From the NCBI RefSeq assembly GCF_910596095.1, contig NC_056554.1:5394001-5458000 (forward strand): DNA of 64,000 bases, given 5' to 3'. The first letter of the stretch is position 1, and each line of letters opens with the position of its first letter. Source of the stretch: Thunnus maccoyii. Lineage: Eukaryota; Chordata; Actinopteri; Scombriformes; Scombridae. Positions 24,719 to 45,768 of this stretch are shown piece by piece. A program made the translations under genes and the position numbers. Below the pieces are notes generated by a model. That model was not told the DNA's origin. It made no database searches and saw nothing but the letters and a program-made list of their open reading frames with translations.

Positions 24719-25192
24719 TGTATGTACGGACAGGTAAGGACCATACCAAAGACACCATCACTGCCATCGTGTGGTGTGTAAGAAAACTGCTCAGTAACTC
24801 TGAGGCTTTACTAAAAAAGAATGAGTATGTTGCATTTTTATTTTCCCAGCAGCCTTTCAATGCATCTCTCTGAAAGTACACCATGACAGTTTTAGAGCCA
24901 TTTTAGCTGTAAAAACAACACCATCTTGTTTTGTGCTGTATAGAAATAGGCAGATTTTAACCCCTTTCATAAGTAAAATGTGATGGTACGCAATAACACA
25001 AGTGTAGCTTTATGAGTCTCTCATTGGCTCACATTCATATGGAAAAAGACTGACAACTGTCAAATGGCCTGAAAGAGAAAGTGTGTTGGACAGTGTTTTG
25101 CAAGAGATCAGGGCCAGTTAGCATTTTGACACAGAAATCAGCTACATGTTGAACACAACAAAGATGAACCTCAAACAAACATCAATTCTCTT

Positions 25193-25198
25193 TTTATT
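25193..25198 (-). terminator. fcer1g: fcer1g polyadenylation signal candidate
   Basis: AATAAA on the minus strand (TTTATT on plus), 334 bp past the fcer1g stop codon. The distance suits a short adaptor transcript. Confidence 0.55.
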
Positions 25199-25531
25199 CA
25201 TCAGTAAAATATAAAAAGTATCTGAAGCATGACAGTTATGATAATATGTCTGCATAAAATTAAATACAGGCAACAGAGCAGTAAAAATATCTTATAGAAC
25301 AAAGGCAGAGCATTTCTAAAAAAAATTTCCCTGCTTGGACTCAACTTCTCTATTTTCTGTCTCGTCCTTCTTAACTTCCCATAAGCTCTACAAAAGCAAA
25401 AGAGAAATTAACACTGGTGCACAACATCTTACATTCTCTCAAAATCAAGGCAGGGTAAGATATGCAATATTTAAATACAGAAATCAAGGTATTCAAAGGA
25501 AAATATCTGTTTTGAAGTTTCATTCATCATG

Positions 25532-25748
25532 TTACTTCTTCATGCCAATTGTTTCATATGTGTCCTGGGCACGAGGAGTCAAACCCTGGGAGGAAAACAG
25601 AATAGATATTCAATGAGTAATACTGTATAGGCTGTAATTTACTAAGAATAATAATGATAATTTAACATTTCAGGAAGCAGCTTCCCTTCATCTCCTTTAC
25701 ATCATTCATGGTACAAAAACTCACCGTATAGATGCCCTCTTCCACATT
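25532..25748 (-). CDS. fcer1g: fcer1g ITAM, split over two exons
   Basis: The 24-nt exon 25725-25748 encodes NVEEGIYT and the last exon encodes [17 protein letters not shown]. The first ITAM box YTGL is therefore cut by a phase-0 intron after YT. Both Tyr and the +3 Leu/Ile residues are intact. Confidence 0.92.
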
Positions 25749-28700
25749 CTGGCAGGGGAAGGAAAGAACCATATTAGAGACAGTGTAATTGTAGGAAGAC
25801 ACACATTGTGACAAGATCTTGGTAAATGGTTGCAACAGGATGCACGTGAATGTACTTTTGACACTGTAAAAAGGAAATATGAGAGTAGGCTCTATGAGAA
25901 CTATTGCAAACTGAAAGCAACACATGAGATCTGTAGACTTTAGAGTGTGTGTTTGGGTGTTTCACAGTGGGTTAGGCTACGCGCTGTTTGTGGCTGGTGA
26001 TAATAATAATAGAGAATAATAAGAGAATAAAAAAAGAAGAGCAGTAATACAGCAGGTCAACTAAATGAAAAATTCCCACACTCTTCTGTGTGAGCAGCAA
26101 GTTAGCTTTCATATCAAAGAATATGCATACCATGACCACAAATTGATGAACAATAAGGTTGTTGTTAAAGCTGGTATTTGTGTTTTTATCCAATATTTTG
26201 AAAAATTCCATCATGTCATTCAGGTTTGGCAATTAAAGGGGTCCTCCTACCATTTAGTATTAAACTTCCATATGATTGGAGAGATTGATTTAAAGAGAAA
26301 AAAATCAATAAGATAGGCTAACTTTCAGTCCCTAGTGTGGGTTAAGCCCCAAAAACACTGGATCCTACAGTTCCCATAAAGCAAAAGATATTTGTTAGCC
26401 AATCCCTGCCTGTTGAATACAAAGTATTTTCAGCCTTTCTATTAAAAGTCTCCAAAGAAAAATACACAGTATACAGACTTTTAATTGGTCTGTGATAGGA
26501 CAGCTGGTTAAGTCTGACTGCTTTTTGGGGGTCTCAGTAAATTGAAACTTTTTTAAAGCAGAGATAATTTATATTAGTTTACTTTTTACAAAGAGCTGCT
26601 AGTGGAGGGTATTTGACATGACAAATGGTGGGCTTCCTGTAACTGTTCATCTACTGAGGTTTGAGCTGACCAGTGAGATTATTTTTGCCTCGAGGATATC
26701 TGCCTGTGGTTTGTCGATTGAAACTCCAGTTTGCACTGTGGTAAATTACATGTCTCTGCAAGTGAATTAGTGTTTTTCTGCACGTATTATAGGCTACATG
26801 TCACATATTTATGTCTATTTTAGTAATGTTTGTACAGTTTTTTATGCATGTTCATTCTTACTTGTTTGGGTTTCACAGCTGCAGCCTCCCTTGCATTGGA
26901 GATCTGTTGAAGACAGTCTTAAGTGAGTGACAATTGAAAGACCAACATATCAGGCTTACTATTAATTTTACCATCCAATTGTAGCTGTATTTATCATATG
27001 ATTTTCACATCATATCCATTTAGTTTACTAGCTATAATAATATATTGATAGTACAAGCAAAGTTTGTATTCTCTTAGGCAAAAGTCAGAAAAACAAAAAA
27101 GTTCCTACCCTCTTGTCACCTTAATTTTAGTCAACTACTGACTACACACATATTCATTCTTTTTTCACAAGCATACAGAACATACAGCAGAGACTATTGA
27201 TGACCATGTATTCAACAAATACAGACATTTTAAGACTTTTATACTTTTAGTTGCCCTTTCATTTGTACCATGCATTATTTTGCTGATGACATCATATTTT
27301 ATATTTAAACATTAATAATGTACTACCTTTTGTCTTTTGTCAGCTAAGGAATTGTTTCCCTTGGTTGGTTATTTTCTTGCATATATCCATACTTTATGAT
27401 ACATTTATGAAAAAGTTAAGACTGTGTATGTGTATGTTTCTCTAAAGACAAATGTGTAGCATGCTAACCTTGATTCTACAGTAGAGAGCTGTCAGGATGA
27501 TGCCATACAAAAACAGGATGCCATCCAGCACATAACAGATCTCAGGCTCCCTAAGACTCGCCTCTGTGGAAGCATGAAAACATGAAAAAATTTTGTTAGG
27601 AGGAAAATCATAATAGCAGCACCTTTATCTAAGCTGATAATGTAGACAACTATCAAAAATTCCAAGTGCATGAAACAGATTCTTGGTTCTGGTGTGACCA
27701 AAAATCATTTGTCTCGGCTCTGGTATCCTGTAATGTATCTGTTGTTTCTTGTTGATTTTTAGTGCAACACACAAAGCAACAAACCTTTTGTGGACATATT
27801 TCACACGTCCCCTGTGGCGATGAGGCTGTTTTGTTGCCATTTACAAAATAGTATTATTGAGTAAGGCGGTGTCACCATTTCAGATTGTGAAACAAACAGC
27901 CACACCATCCATTATATAGGAAACCAAAGTGTTCAATGTAAACTATTTATATTATGATTCATACTTATATAGTCTGTGGAGAAATATTTAAGGGTGGATA
28001 TGGAGGAAGAATCCAATGATAACTGTGATATGAATACATAAAGAAAATTAAAAATCAAAAATGGAAATTTCTCATTTCTGATTACCTAATCAGTAATTAC
28101 AGAAATGTCCATTTCCATATTGAAGAACACTTATGCAATATAATACTTATTAATGTAGTCCAAAAAGCTGACTTGCAGTCAACCTCCCCTCTGGGAAATG
28201 AATATCACTCATAGACTAATCTTTTTACAGGCACAGGACATCCGGCCAGTAACGATACAGACGTGGGGCTTTAAATAAGTACATTAACAGGGCTGCACAA
28301 GTAATTTGGTGCATGAGAGGATTCATTATTATTCCAGTAAAGATTCTTGTATTTGAGGCATACTGAATGTAGAATATATACTTGATATTTACTTTATGTT
28401 GCATGTGGAGGTCGACAAGCTTTTACAGATGACAGTTTTCATATCGATGTTGTTTAAACTAGTTTTTTATCAACATAGTTGTTGTTTGTAATGCAACTCC
28501 ATAAGGTCAACATTTCTAAAAGTTGAACGTAGCACCTGTTAAATGGATATTAAAGTACCATAAAGATGGACATTACAACCGCTATCCGTGTTAAGCCAAA
28601 TATGACGTAGATATCACACTATTATGATTGTCCCCTCCAAAGTTACCGTATCCAGTACAGATGATTAAGATGTGTAATAATAAAGTTACAGAGGAAATAA

Positions 28701-31700
28701 GAGATGGGCGCCACCTTTATTTAAGAGAAGAGGAGGCCCCTGAGTTTACTGTAAGTGAACACAAAATCAACTTTATTTACCAGCTTGTGTGATAGATTTC
28801 TTGAAAAGCGCTGCAGGACATCTGGGCTCAAATCCATTTATAAACAACCTATTTACATGTGCAACTGCAGAATTCATGGATTACTATAAGAACCATTTAT
28901 TAGAAGGGAAGTGATCAAATAGTCAATTGACGAAAGCTAAAAAACAAAGCGTGTGATGTGGAATGAGGATTTTCCACAACCTGGCAACCCAATGGTAATT
29001 TTTAATATTCCTAATGGCTTATAAAACATCAGTAAATAAATATTAACCATTAATAAAGCCCTTAAATGCTTATAAACCCTTTATAAAGGGTGACTTATCA
29101 AAAGGTGGTACCCATTTTACTAATACCATCATAAACACATCAAACTATAGAAAAGTGAGATTGAGAGTTGGGGTTTTGTACATGACATTTCTGTTCAAAA
29201 TACACAAACAATTACACTAATAACAAAGTTATTAGAACTGAAGCTACTGCAACTCTCACTCCAGATTGAAATGCATGTATTAAGTGTCTAGACATGTACT
29301 TTTTATATTAACTAAACCTTGGTATCCAGCTTTTAAAACGTGCTTTTTGTCCACTTCCTGCCTTATCTAGTGTACACATCAAGGACTCCAACCACAGAGG
29401 ACATTAACATGTCTTTAAGCTTTCGCACAGAGAAGAAGATGCTGCAGAAATTACAAGGCAACACTCTAGAGGGGGTCATGATTGAGCTCAAGCCTATGAA
29501 ATATCTGACACTGAGTTCACCATGTAAGGTATTTCTGAAGATATCACCACATTGTTAGAATAAAAAGGTTAGCAGCAATATTGCATGATGTGAGAATGTC
29601 GCTTTGGGTTTTATATTCTAATTCACAAGAATATCTCATTTATGATACTAAATATTTATTTATTTGCTATTACTCAGGGTGGATTTATATACAAGTAGAT
29701 TTTCAATGTCCCCTCTATTTGTTGCGTTATTTTAAAGTGTCCTCTTTGTGAGGGTGTTTGTTATGATCAGTTTAATAATTGCTGCATAAGAACAAAATTA
29801 TGAAATTAATTTAACTGACATGTAAATTATAGTATTTGAATTATAAAAATGATCAAAAGATAATCCCAGTTAATATATATATACTTGCCATTTGCATATT
29901 CATGTTTACATTAATCTGTCCTTCTGCCATATTCTATCTAACAATTGATTTTCTTCAGCTTCAATGTTCCATTACATGATCAAATTTACTATAAAGATGC
30001 CTCTCTTGAATTTAAAGATGTGCAGAAAATTAACAGACAGTTCAACCCACAGAGCTGTAACAAGCTCTCATTAGTCAACTGAAAAGAGCTGCTCTACCTC
30101 ACATTACCGACAACAACACTAAGAGCTTGTGGTGCCGTGAGTTAGACTTCCTCACATTTCCATTATTTAGATTAAAAAGATGACATAATGGAAAAAAAAA
30201 GAGGATAAATGAAAAGTGTCAGAGGAAATATGACAGAACATTTCAAAAACGGTACATTGCAAATCCATTTGCAAATGAATAACTTTATTCATCCTTTAAA
30301 GATAGAATAATAAAACGGAATTGTTGGCACCCTTAATGACTATATCATAATATTTCTTCCAATAGTTTTTGAGTGCATTTTCATAACATTTCAATTTCTT
30401 TTTTTTTTTTTAATGCATCACTTAATTAACGCACTATAAGATTTCCTGTGGCACATACAGTAGATAGACAGCACAAAATTGGTGTGTTATATTTTTTGGT
30501 TTGTTTCTTTGTTTCTTTAATTCTCAACTTGTCACACTATTCAGTAAGATTTGCATTGTATTGTTCTGCTTTTGACCACATGGAGATTAAATTCAGATTA
30601 ATTTATATTTTAAAAGAATTTAAATGTCATCAGATTTTAATCAGTTGAGCCATTCAGCTTGACTCAGAGCATATTCTAGCATATTCAATAAACATTGTTT
30701 TGACCTCAAAGTTTTTTAAAAATTACATTTAGATAAAAGAGCCATAACATCATCTCTATAATGATAGAGATGATGACAAATGTCATTTTCAGTCCGTTCC
30801 CTTCCTTCCCACTTTCTTTCTCCTCCATTACAAAATTCAAGGAAATGAATCACTTCTATAAAATCAGTGGTCACATGATTGTTTGTCACGTAAAGAGTAA
30901 CTTCCAAATGTTATCTTTCTTTTCAGAGTGAAAGCAAGACTTTGTAAGATTTAAAAAAATGTCTACTTGCTTTTTGTTATGCTCAATATTGACCGATATT
31001 GTTGGACAATTTGGATTTGTGGGTTATAGATGAACAAATGTCCTGTAGAGTCGACACAAGTGAAAATGTTCAGTTTCAAGATGATGATTCTATTTGGGTG
31101 TACTTTTGCTTGTGAGCCAGAGAGATGTGGTGTGTTATCTACAGGAACATCTCTTCTGGTTTCTGTAACTGATATGTAGCACACATTTAAAAGGAAGCAG
31201 CAAACACTGCGTAGTCCACCTAAAATAACTAATGGTCTAATATTAATGCATGACTATTATATCAGTCCCAACATATTAGGCTACCAAATATGCATTTCCG
31301 TTTTACAATCACATTTGCGGCGCCATATATTATCACTAATTTTGCTTTTTTTTCTAACAAGTAGACGCAGGACACTTTTAAAGAAGTGCACATTTGTTTC
31401 TCACTGCTCTAGAAACCTCAAACCAGACTGTATGCCATGTGTTCTGTTATGAGGATTAAAATAGGGTGATTTTTAAAGTCTGCTGTGTCTATATGCAATT
31501 CTACGTATTGCAGCAGAAGGTGTGTTGTGAAGGCCGACAAACAAGGCGGTAAAGGGGGTAAATAGAGTTACAACAGCTGCTGCCTTTTACGGGTGATACA
31601 ACAAATTCACTGCTCAGTACATGGAGTGCATAGAGAAAACATGATGTTTTCAAACCTGAGATCTTTCTGTTTAAAAATGGTATACGCCACTTTGCAGGGA

Positions 31701-33095
31701 CTTTTTTTTTTCTGCAGACCACAGATTCCAGAAGTGGGCCAAAGTCAGTTGTGGTTTAGAATTAAACTGAAATATCTCAAGTCAAACTGTCCCATAACAT
31801 CTCTTACCCATTTTTGAACCCATGTTTGTTTTATGAATTAATTAGAAAATATTAATTACACCCATGTAGGGCTACAACTAATGATTATTGTCATCATCGA
31901 TTAATATGTCAATTTTTTTCATGATTAATAAATTAATCATTTGGTCTATAAACATCAGAAAAAAGAGAAAAGTGCCCGTCACTATTTAGATGCAAAATTC
32001 CAAATTGCTTCGTTGTTGTCTGTCCAGAAGTCCAAAACCTAAAACTATTTCACTTACTATAATTTGAGACAAGGAAAAATACATACAACATAGAACCTTC
32101 AAATATATGGCATTAAAAAAAGACTTAATTACTAAAATAATAATAACAGATTAATTTTGTCAACCGAATAATCATTTCAGGTCTGTAACTATACTTAATT
32201 ATACTGTATTATAGCATAATCTGCAGCTATACTTAACTATACTGTAGTATAGTTTAATCTGTCATTGTACTTAGGAGCCTTCCTAATGTGTTCTTGGCCT
32301 ATTAGACTTGATATTAACTGACTGTTGTAAAGCTATGTGTGTAGAAATGTACAGAAAGTTGTAAAATTGGTTTGTTTCATATACATATACACTGCAAAAT
32401 ATATAACAAAAACAGTATAAGCGAACTAACTAATGATTAGGAACAAGTACTACTAACTGATCTGACAGACTGAACTAACACGTCAGAGGCAGGGTTGTTA
32501 CCACTGTCTTAACATGTGATAGTTAAAAAAAAAAAAAAGCGGCCATGCACACCATGTTGCGCCCCTTGCCACAAGCAAAAAGCAACAAGGGCAGCTTCTC
32601 CTTTCACAGGAACTGTGATGTGGTGACTACACGTCTGCTACCTACACTTAATGGAATAAGGCCAAGTGTCAAAAAACCCTCACTGCTCTACATAGACGTA
32701 CTCATCTGCTAACTTAATTTCATAGCTTTGTAAAAAATAATTTTTGGCTGGTTATGTTCTACATGTTGTATATTCAACAAGTGTTAAATCTAGTTTATCA
32801 CATCAAATACTCCTCGTCTTCACCCTGTTTTATCATCTGACTTAACAGCACTACTTTAAACATACTCTCTCAAATTAGGTTATTTATTTCTAAACAGCCT
32901 TTCTCCTAAGTAAAGGTTTTCTTATCATAAATCAGCCATCACTGTGATATCGTAAGACAGACCGCCCTCAGGACTCACTGCCATGTAAAAACTTCTGTTA
33001 CAAATCTAAATTTAATGTCCCAACTCACCAGTTCTTCCAAAACACATCCACAGAGGAATCGCCACCAGTAGTGGGCTCCTGCCCCACAAAGCCAT
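25532..33095 (-). CDS. fcer1g: Fc receptor gamma chain (FcR-gamma, ITAM adaptor)
   Basis: FcR-gamma is a disulfide-linked membrane adaptor that pairs with Fc and other activating immune receptors and recruits Syk through its ITAM. Exons are 33029-33095, 27469-27563, 26862-26903, 25725-25748 and 25532-25585, giving 93 codons plus TAA, against 86 in human. The signal peptide begins [19 protein letters not shown]. The short ectodomain EASLREPEI leads into [20 protein letters not shown], with dimerising Cys32 and the intramembrane Asp36 that pairs with receptor chains. The ITAM is Y75-TGL and Y86-ETI with seven residues between. The tail ends GMKK, shorter than in mammals. Position next to ndufs2 in the same orientation matches the human locus. 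Identity is firm. Confidence 0.95.
25749..27468 (-). other. fcer1g: fcer1g introns 2 and 3
   Basis: Apart from the 42-nt exon at 26862-26903 ([14 protein letters not shown]) this stretch is AT-rich, with no repeat family I recognise and no other coding exon. Confidence 0.55.
27564..33028 (-). other. fcer1g: fcer1g intron 1 (5.5 kb)
   Basis: AT-rich. It contains repeat relics at about 29020-29115 (TTAATAAAGCCCTTAAATGC, ACTTATCAAAAGGTGGTACC) and 31867-32186. No further exon is visible. Open frames such as 31246-31452 show no domain. Confidence 0.6.
31867..32186 (+). mobile_element. Miniature transposon relic, 'ggctacaacta' family, copy 2
   Basis: It starts TAGGGCTACAACTAATGATT, continues ATCATCGATTAATATGTC and GGTCTATAAACATCAGAAAA, and ends near CAACCGAATAATCATTTCAG. 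It is related to 1484-1831 and 38600-38862, and lies in fcer1g intron 1. Confidence 0.6.
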
Positions 33096-33495
33096 GGTAA
33101 CACAGGTTCAGTACGGACAACTGGGTTCCTTCAGCGGCTAGCACACAGCAAACAAGACGAGCTGTAGGTGTTTTTTCTCTGCGTTCTGGTGAAGAGTAGA
33201 GTGTTGCATATCTCATAGCCAAGAGGGGAAGTTGTGGTCTGAGCTCTACGTCCATTTGTCTCAGATCTCATCATACCACTCCCCTTTTAACATCAACCAG
33301 AGGAAGGACATTACACTGAGGCTCTGGTTTCTGCTGTCAAGTTTAATATTTGATTCTCACTCGTATTTTCAGACAGCTCAAGGAAATGGAGCATTTATAA
33401 AAGAAAAGCATTTTATGAACCTCCCCCCAAAAAACATCTTTTCCCCAATGTGAAAAAAATACAACTTAACTACTTTGCAGTTTGGTCATAAAATA

Positions 33496-33501
33496 TTTAT
33501 T
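33496..33501 (-). terminator. ndufs2: ndufs2 polyadenylation signal candidate
   Basis: AATAAA on the minus strand, 165 bp past the ndufs2 stop codon. Only about 400 bp then separate it from the fcer1g start codon at 33095. Confidence 0.6.
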
Positions 33502-33665
33502 AGGATTATTTGGGCATTGTACATCAACGATTACACGCAGAGTCATGAGTCTATCCAAAGCCTCACTACAGCGAATAGTGAACAGGAAGAGAACCTGACT
33601 AACAGATGTGTGAAGGAGTGAATGAATTCTCCTCTTGAGAGAATCAACACATTAGCAGCATCACA

Positions 33666-42093
<8,428 letters not shown>

Positions 42094-42102
<9 letters not shown>

Positions 42103-42135
42103 GTTGGCTGTTAGACAACCGTAACCAATGACGTA
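42094..42135 (-). promoter_or_regulatory. ndufs2: ndufs2 start region: YY1-type start, CCAAT and CRE-like half site
   Basis: The ATG sits in AACATGGCGGCC (42094-42105 on the complement), a strong match to the AAnATGGCGGC YY1 motif common in nuclear genes for respiratory-chain subunits. Upstream lie an inverted CCAAT box (42125-42129) and a TACGTCA CRE-like half site (42129-42135). The transcription start is not determined. Confidence 0.5.
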
Positions 42136-42242
42136 GAGGAGTCTCTTCTTTTGTTGTTTTAGAGGCGAAATGTGTGTAAAGAGTGTGAGCCTGCCACCTG
42201 TCGGTATGATGTATCCACACACATACGGAACACGTATGGCTT

Positions 42243-42707
42243 TTAAAGATCCCCTCCAGACATGTTTTCAGACGTATATAAAATACTCTAGTTTGAATAT
42301 TTTTTGTCTGATATGTTTTTCTTTTTCACAAAAAGGTTCAATTGTCGTGTTAAAATCCCTAAAATTACATCTACTCCTTCTCCCTCATTAAAAATTCCAG
42401 AATCTATGAATATGAAAATATTATTCAAGATGTCTCCTACTTCACTGTAAAGTCCATTCTCAGTGTTTGTGTACTGGAGGTTTCAAGTTTCCACATCACA
42501 CTTATATAAAATGAATATTGGACCAGGCTTCCAAACTAGTTGTGATGTCACAAATCATGCTCGTAGGCCCGCCCCTTAAAATCTGATTTTCAGTGAGCAC
42601 GGAGAAACTTTCCACTTTCAGCGGATGGATGTGAAAACAGCTTTCTAGAGTCAAACTCTGCACATACATCATTCTACACAGTGAAGCACAGTGGAGGAGG
42701 ACTTTAA
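42243..42707 (+). mobile_element. Dispersed element A, copy upstream of ndufs2
   Basis: The ends TTAAAGATCCCCTCCA and GTGGAGGAGGACTTTAA are imperfect inverted repeats with TTAA at both borders, as expected for a TTAA-targeting non-autonomous element. It carries TGTGATGTCACA at 42541-42552 and a GGCCCGCCCC GC box at 42566-42575, both also kept in the copy at 5293-5768. It begins about 140 bp upstream of the ndufs2 ATG. Confidence 0.75.
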
Positions 42708-45081
42708 GTATTTAAGAATTAAGAATTTAAAAATATATATAATATTGAAATATTGAAATCATATCAAATAAGGGTAATAATCTTCATATCTGTAACATTT
42801 AGCAGGTTAACAACAAGGCAAAGTAAATAATTGCCTGTAGAAAGCATTAATCCCAGCTTTTATTTATAAAGACCCTGCACTTATATAGCTTCCATCAGCT
42901 TATGCTCTATACTATTTGTAGTCTTTACCACAAATTTGCATTGAAGAAACAGGTAAAATGAATCATATATTAAAGAATATTTGATATAAATGGTAAATTA
43001 AAGTAATGTTATTCCTTTAATATACCCTATACTGCTGTGTGTAAGCGTATAACACAAAGAAGTTAACCTTCTTTCAGCCTGAATATAGGCTCCTTTGCCA
43101 ACAAATGTATGTCAACATAGTGAACATTTCTATTCCAACTCAAAGACCACACAGTTCGGTTTTTATAAAAAACAGTGCTTTTATTTATGTAATACTGTGG
43201 AAAAATAATTACATACCATTTTTAAAAAATATTGAAGATAATGAAATTAAAAAATGAGAGTTTGATAACGTTCGTTGTACATCTTTTGAACAGTTTTCTC
43301 TGCTACGAAGAACAGTACAATAAGATAAACATTGGATTTTTCTAAATTCAAAGACACAATAATACAGGATACAGTCCTACCAGAGGTATAAAAGTACTGT
43401 AACAGGATTGTGAGAGAAATGATATGGACATATACTGAAACACTCACCCGCACACTTAGACACAGACATGCACACATCCATACAGGCATACTGTATACAC
43501 ACGGACATGCATACAATAGTCGTGCGCACACCTGAGTGAGGCGCTGTGTGTTTACAGTATGCGTCCCATGCACACTCAGTCATTCACACATCTATACAAA
43601 CACACTGTACAAATCGATGTGTGCGCCAATGCCCACACACTCCCTCTTGATCTCTCTCTCTCTCACACTCACACACCCACACACTCGCAGTCATACACTA
43701 CTACATGTCAATATTGTGGACAAGCCTTCATTGAACCTCTCCATACACATTCTCCTCTGGCCGTTTTGGCAGACAGACGATGAGGAATGATTGAAAATGG
43801 AAATGTACGACATGTTCTCCTATAAGGCCACTAAGTTCTAAACCCAACATCTGTGTTTTTCTCTCTGTCTGCACCAGGCTTGTAGTTTAGAGCTCAGAGA
43901 AAAAGGCCCCAGCCTACAAAAACGTCTGGGAATGACTCAAGGCCCCCAGCCTGGTTTGTAAAGCAACAGTCGCCAATAGAAGGAGCTTCTACTGCATATA
44001 CATGGTCTAAGGTGAAGAACAACATGAACAATTGGCACTAGGTTTCTTTTATACACTGATATACCCTTCTGGTGTGAAATACTTCCTGAATCCTCTCAGC
44101 TTTTTGCGAGAGGAATTCAGGCTCTGCTGTTGGCACAACTCTTCTCTCTGTCTCAGTGGATATCACTCAGGCAAAGGCCCGACTTATGTGCGCTCACGTT
44201 CAAACTTTTGGTCCATACATACACATTACATGTTTTACATTGACAAAAATAATTTTGTAATGTTAAAAAATAGAATACAAAGCTCTAGTCGGGTGTGCAA
44301 ATAAAAAGAAGACATTACACAGATATAGATAAGGGACGTCTAAGCATGAATACTGTAGATGCAGTGCAAAATGATGACAACCCTCCCAACCGACACCCCA
44401 GCCCCAACACCCCCACGCCGCCTAACAGAGGGGCATTCTGGGATACTATATTTATATGTGCTCTATGATCATTGAATAAAACAACCAGCAAAAAAAAAAT
44501 GTTAAAATGTCGGCCAGAAATGACTTCCACTGGTTGAGGTTTCTCCCGATCAGCGTGTACCATATTTGACAGTCAATCAGTTTAGTCTTAAGACGTTCTC
44601 TCTCATCATTTACAATGTCAATTCATAGCAAAAGCTATGGGCTCCAAAGATCTGTGATCTCTCGTCCTCTCTCTGGTTCTTGCTCTCTTTCCCAGTCTTG
44701 ATTGTGACTTGCGCCGTCTGCTCTTTCAGAGCTCAGATATACAAACACATCGGGAGTGAGGGAATTCAAAATTGTGTGGAATTTCCCTTCCCTGTCTCAC
44801 TAAGACTCCTTCTTTTCCACTCGTCGCTTTTTCTCTCGCTGTGCCTCTGTGTTTCTCATACCCTCCCTGTCTCATGGGCATGGTCTTCTGACTCTGTGCA
44901 TGGGTGTGTGTGATGTTTTTTTGTGTTCTGTAGTTGTGTTTGTGTTCAGCAGGGTGTGTCGGTGTGTGAAAATGTGTGCGTGTAAATCTGTGATTGTGTG
45001 TAGTTTTAGGTGTGACGCTATTTATAAGATGCTTCCTCATGCTCGGCTAAGACTGTGAGGTGTTTTATGCGTCTCTCTGTC
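42708..45081 (-). other. kirrel1: kirrel1 3' UTR and kirrel1-ndufs2 spacer
   Basis: No coding exon is visible. A CA-rich low-complexity stretch spans about 43440-43700. The likely kirrel1 3' UTR runs from 45081 to about 43180. Short frames here are low-complexity or lack domains. Confidence 0.55.
43180..43185 (-). terminator. kirrel1: kirrel1 polyadenylation signal candidate
   Basis: AATAAA on the minus strand, about 1.9 kb past the kirrel1 stop. It is the best canonical hexamer I found on that side. Confidence 0.35.
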
Positions 45082-45768
45082 TCACACGTGAGTCTGCATC
45101 CTCTGTGTGTGTCGGCTGTGGGAGTAGTCAGAGTGTTGAGAGGTGTAGGAGAAGCGAGTGGAGCTGCCGTACTTCCCTAGTCCAGTCTCTGATCCCGAGG
45201 GAGCCGGACCCCCGGGACCCACCCCGGGACCCACCCCAGGACCCACGCCAACCCCAGGGCCCCCTACCCCGGATCCAACCCCGTACATCTCATAAGATGG
45301 GCCAGCCTCCAGTGGTGCCAGGCTGGATGGGGCGAAACCCATGCGGTAGGTCTGGTAATGCGAGGGGTATCCATAGTTGTCGTAGGCCAGCTGGGAAGTG
45401 GAGTCCAGGAGGCTGCAGTCTCCTGGGAAGTCGCTGGCTGCAGGGGCGGGGTTGGGCGGAGGCTGTTGGCTTTGGCCCCCACGGGTGAAGGTGTTGAACT
45501 GGGCGTAGCTGATGTGAGACAGTCTGGAGGGGGGTCGAGGGTCATAGCAAGCCTGCGGGCGGCCAGGGGAGGTGAGGGGACCCGGAGGACCAGGTGCTCC
45601 TCCACTGGCTGTGGCTCCCGAGCCACCGGCGCTGCTGCTAATTGATGCAGCTCCCCCTGGTGTCCCTGTGGGGGAGCGGTAGTCAGAGTAGTGCATGGTG
45701 GAGCGGGAGGCAGGGCGGCCTTCGTCGTGGGTGGAGGCGCGCACGTTATAGTAGCCATTAGTGGGGTC
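45082..45768 (-). CDS. kirrel1: kirrel1 last exon: cytoplasmic tail with Gly/Pro expansions
   Basis: This 228-codon exon plus TGA is GC-rich. It holds [30 protein letters not shown], the Tyr-rich [20 protein letters not shown] (YDN fits a Grb2-type SH2 site, as YEN does in mammalian Neph1) and the conserved end [15 protein letters not shown] then QTHV. Inserted between conserved blocks are a Ser/Gly/Pro stretch near 45575-45665 and a GVGP tandem repeat near 45206-45270, which account for much of the extra length. Confidence 0.93.
   Translation of the reverse strand, partial: DPTNGYYNVRASTHDEGRPASRSTMHYSDYRSPTGTPGGAASISSSAGGSGATASGGAPGPPGPLTSPGRPQACYDPRPPSRLSHISYAQFNTFTRGGQSQQPPPNPAPAASDFPGDCSLLDSTSQLAYDNYGYPSHYQTYRMGFAPSSLAPLEAGPSYEMYGVGSGVGGPGVGVGPGVGPGVGPGGPAPSGSETGLGKYGSSTRFSYTSQHSDYSHSRHTQRMQTHV

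Larger units (their letters stand above)
22624..25531. other. nectin4-fcer1g spacer
   Basis: This holds the nectin4 5' flank, a 50-bp (CT)n tract, a nested transposon pair (23849-24718) and the fcer1g 3' UTR with an AATAAA at 25193-25198. No TATA box or clear promoter motif stands out for nectin4, and no further gene is visible. Confidence 0.6.

Noticed and set aside
45060-45645. Plus-strand frames opposite the last kirrel1 exon and a second minus-strand frame there
   Set aside because: They are shadows of a GC-rich coding exon whose true frame matches Neph1 through to QTHV.
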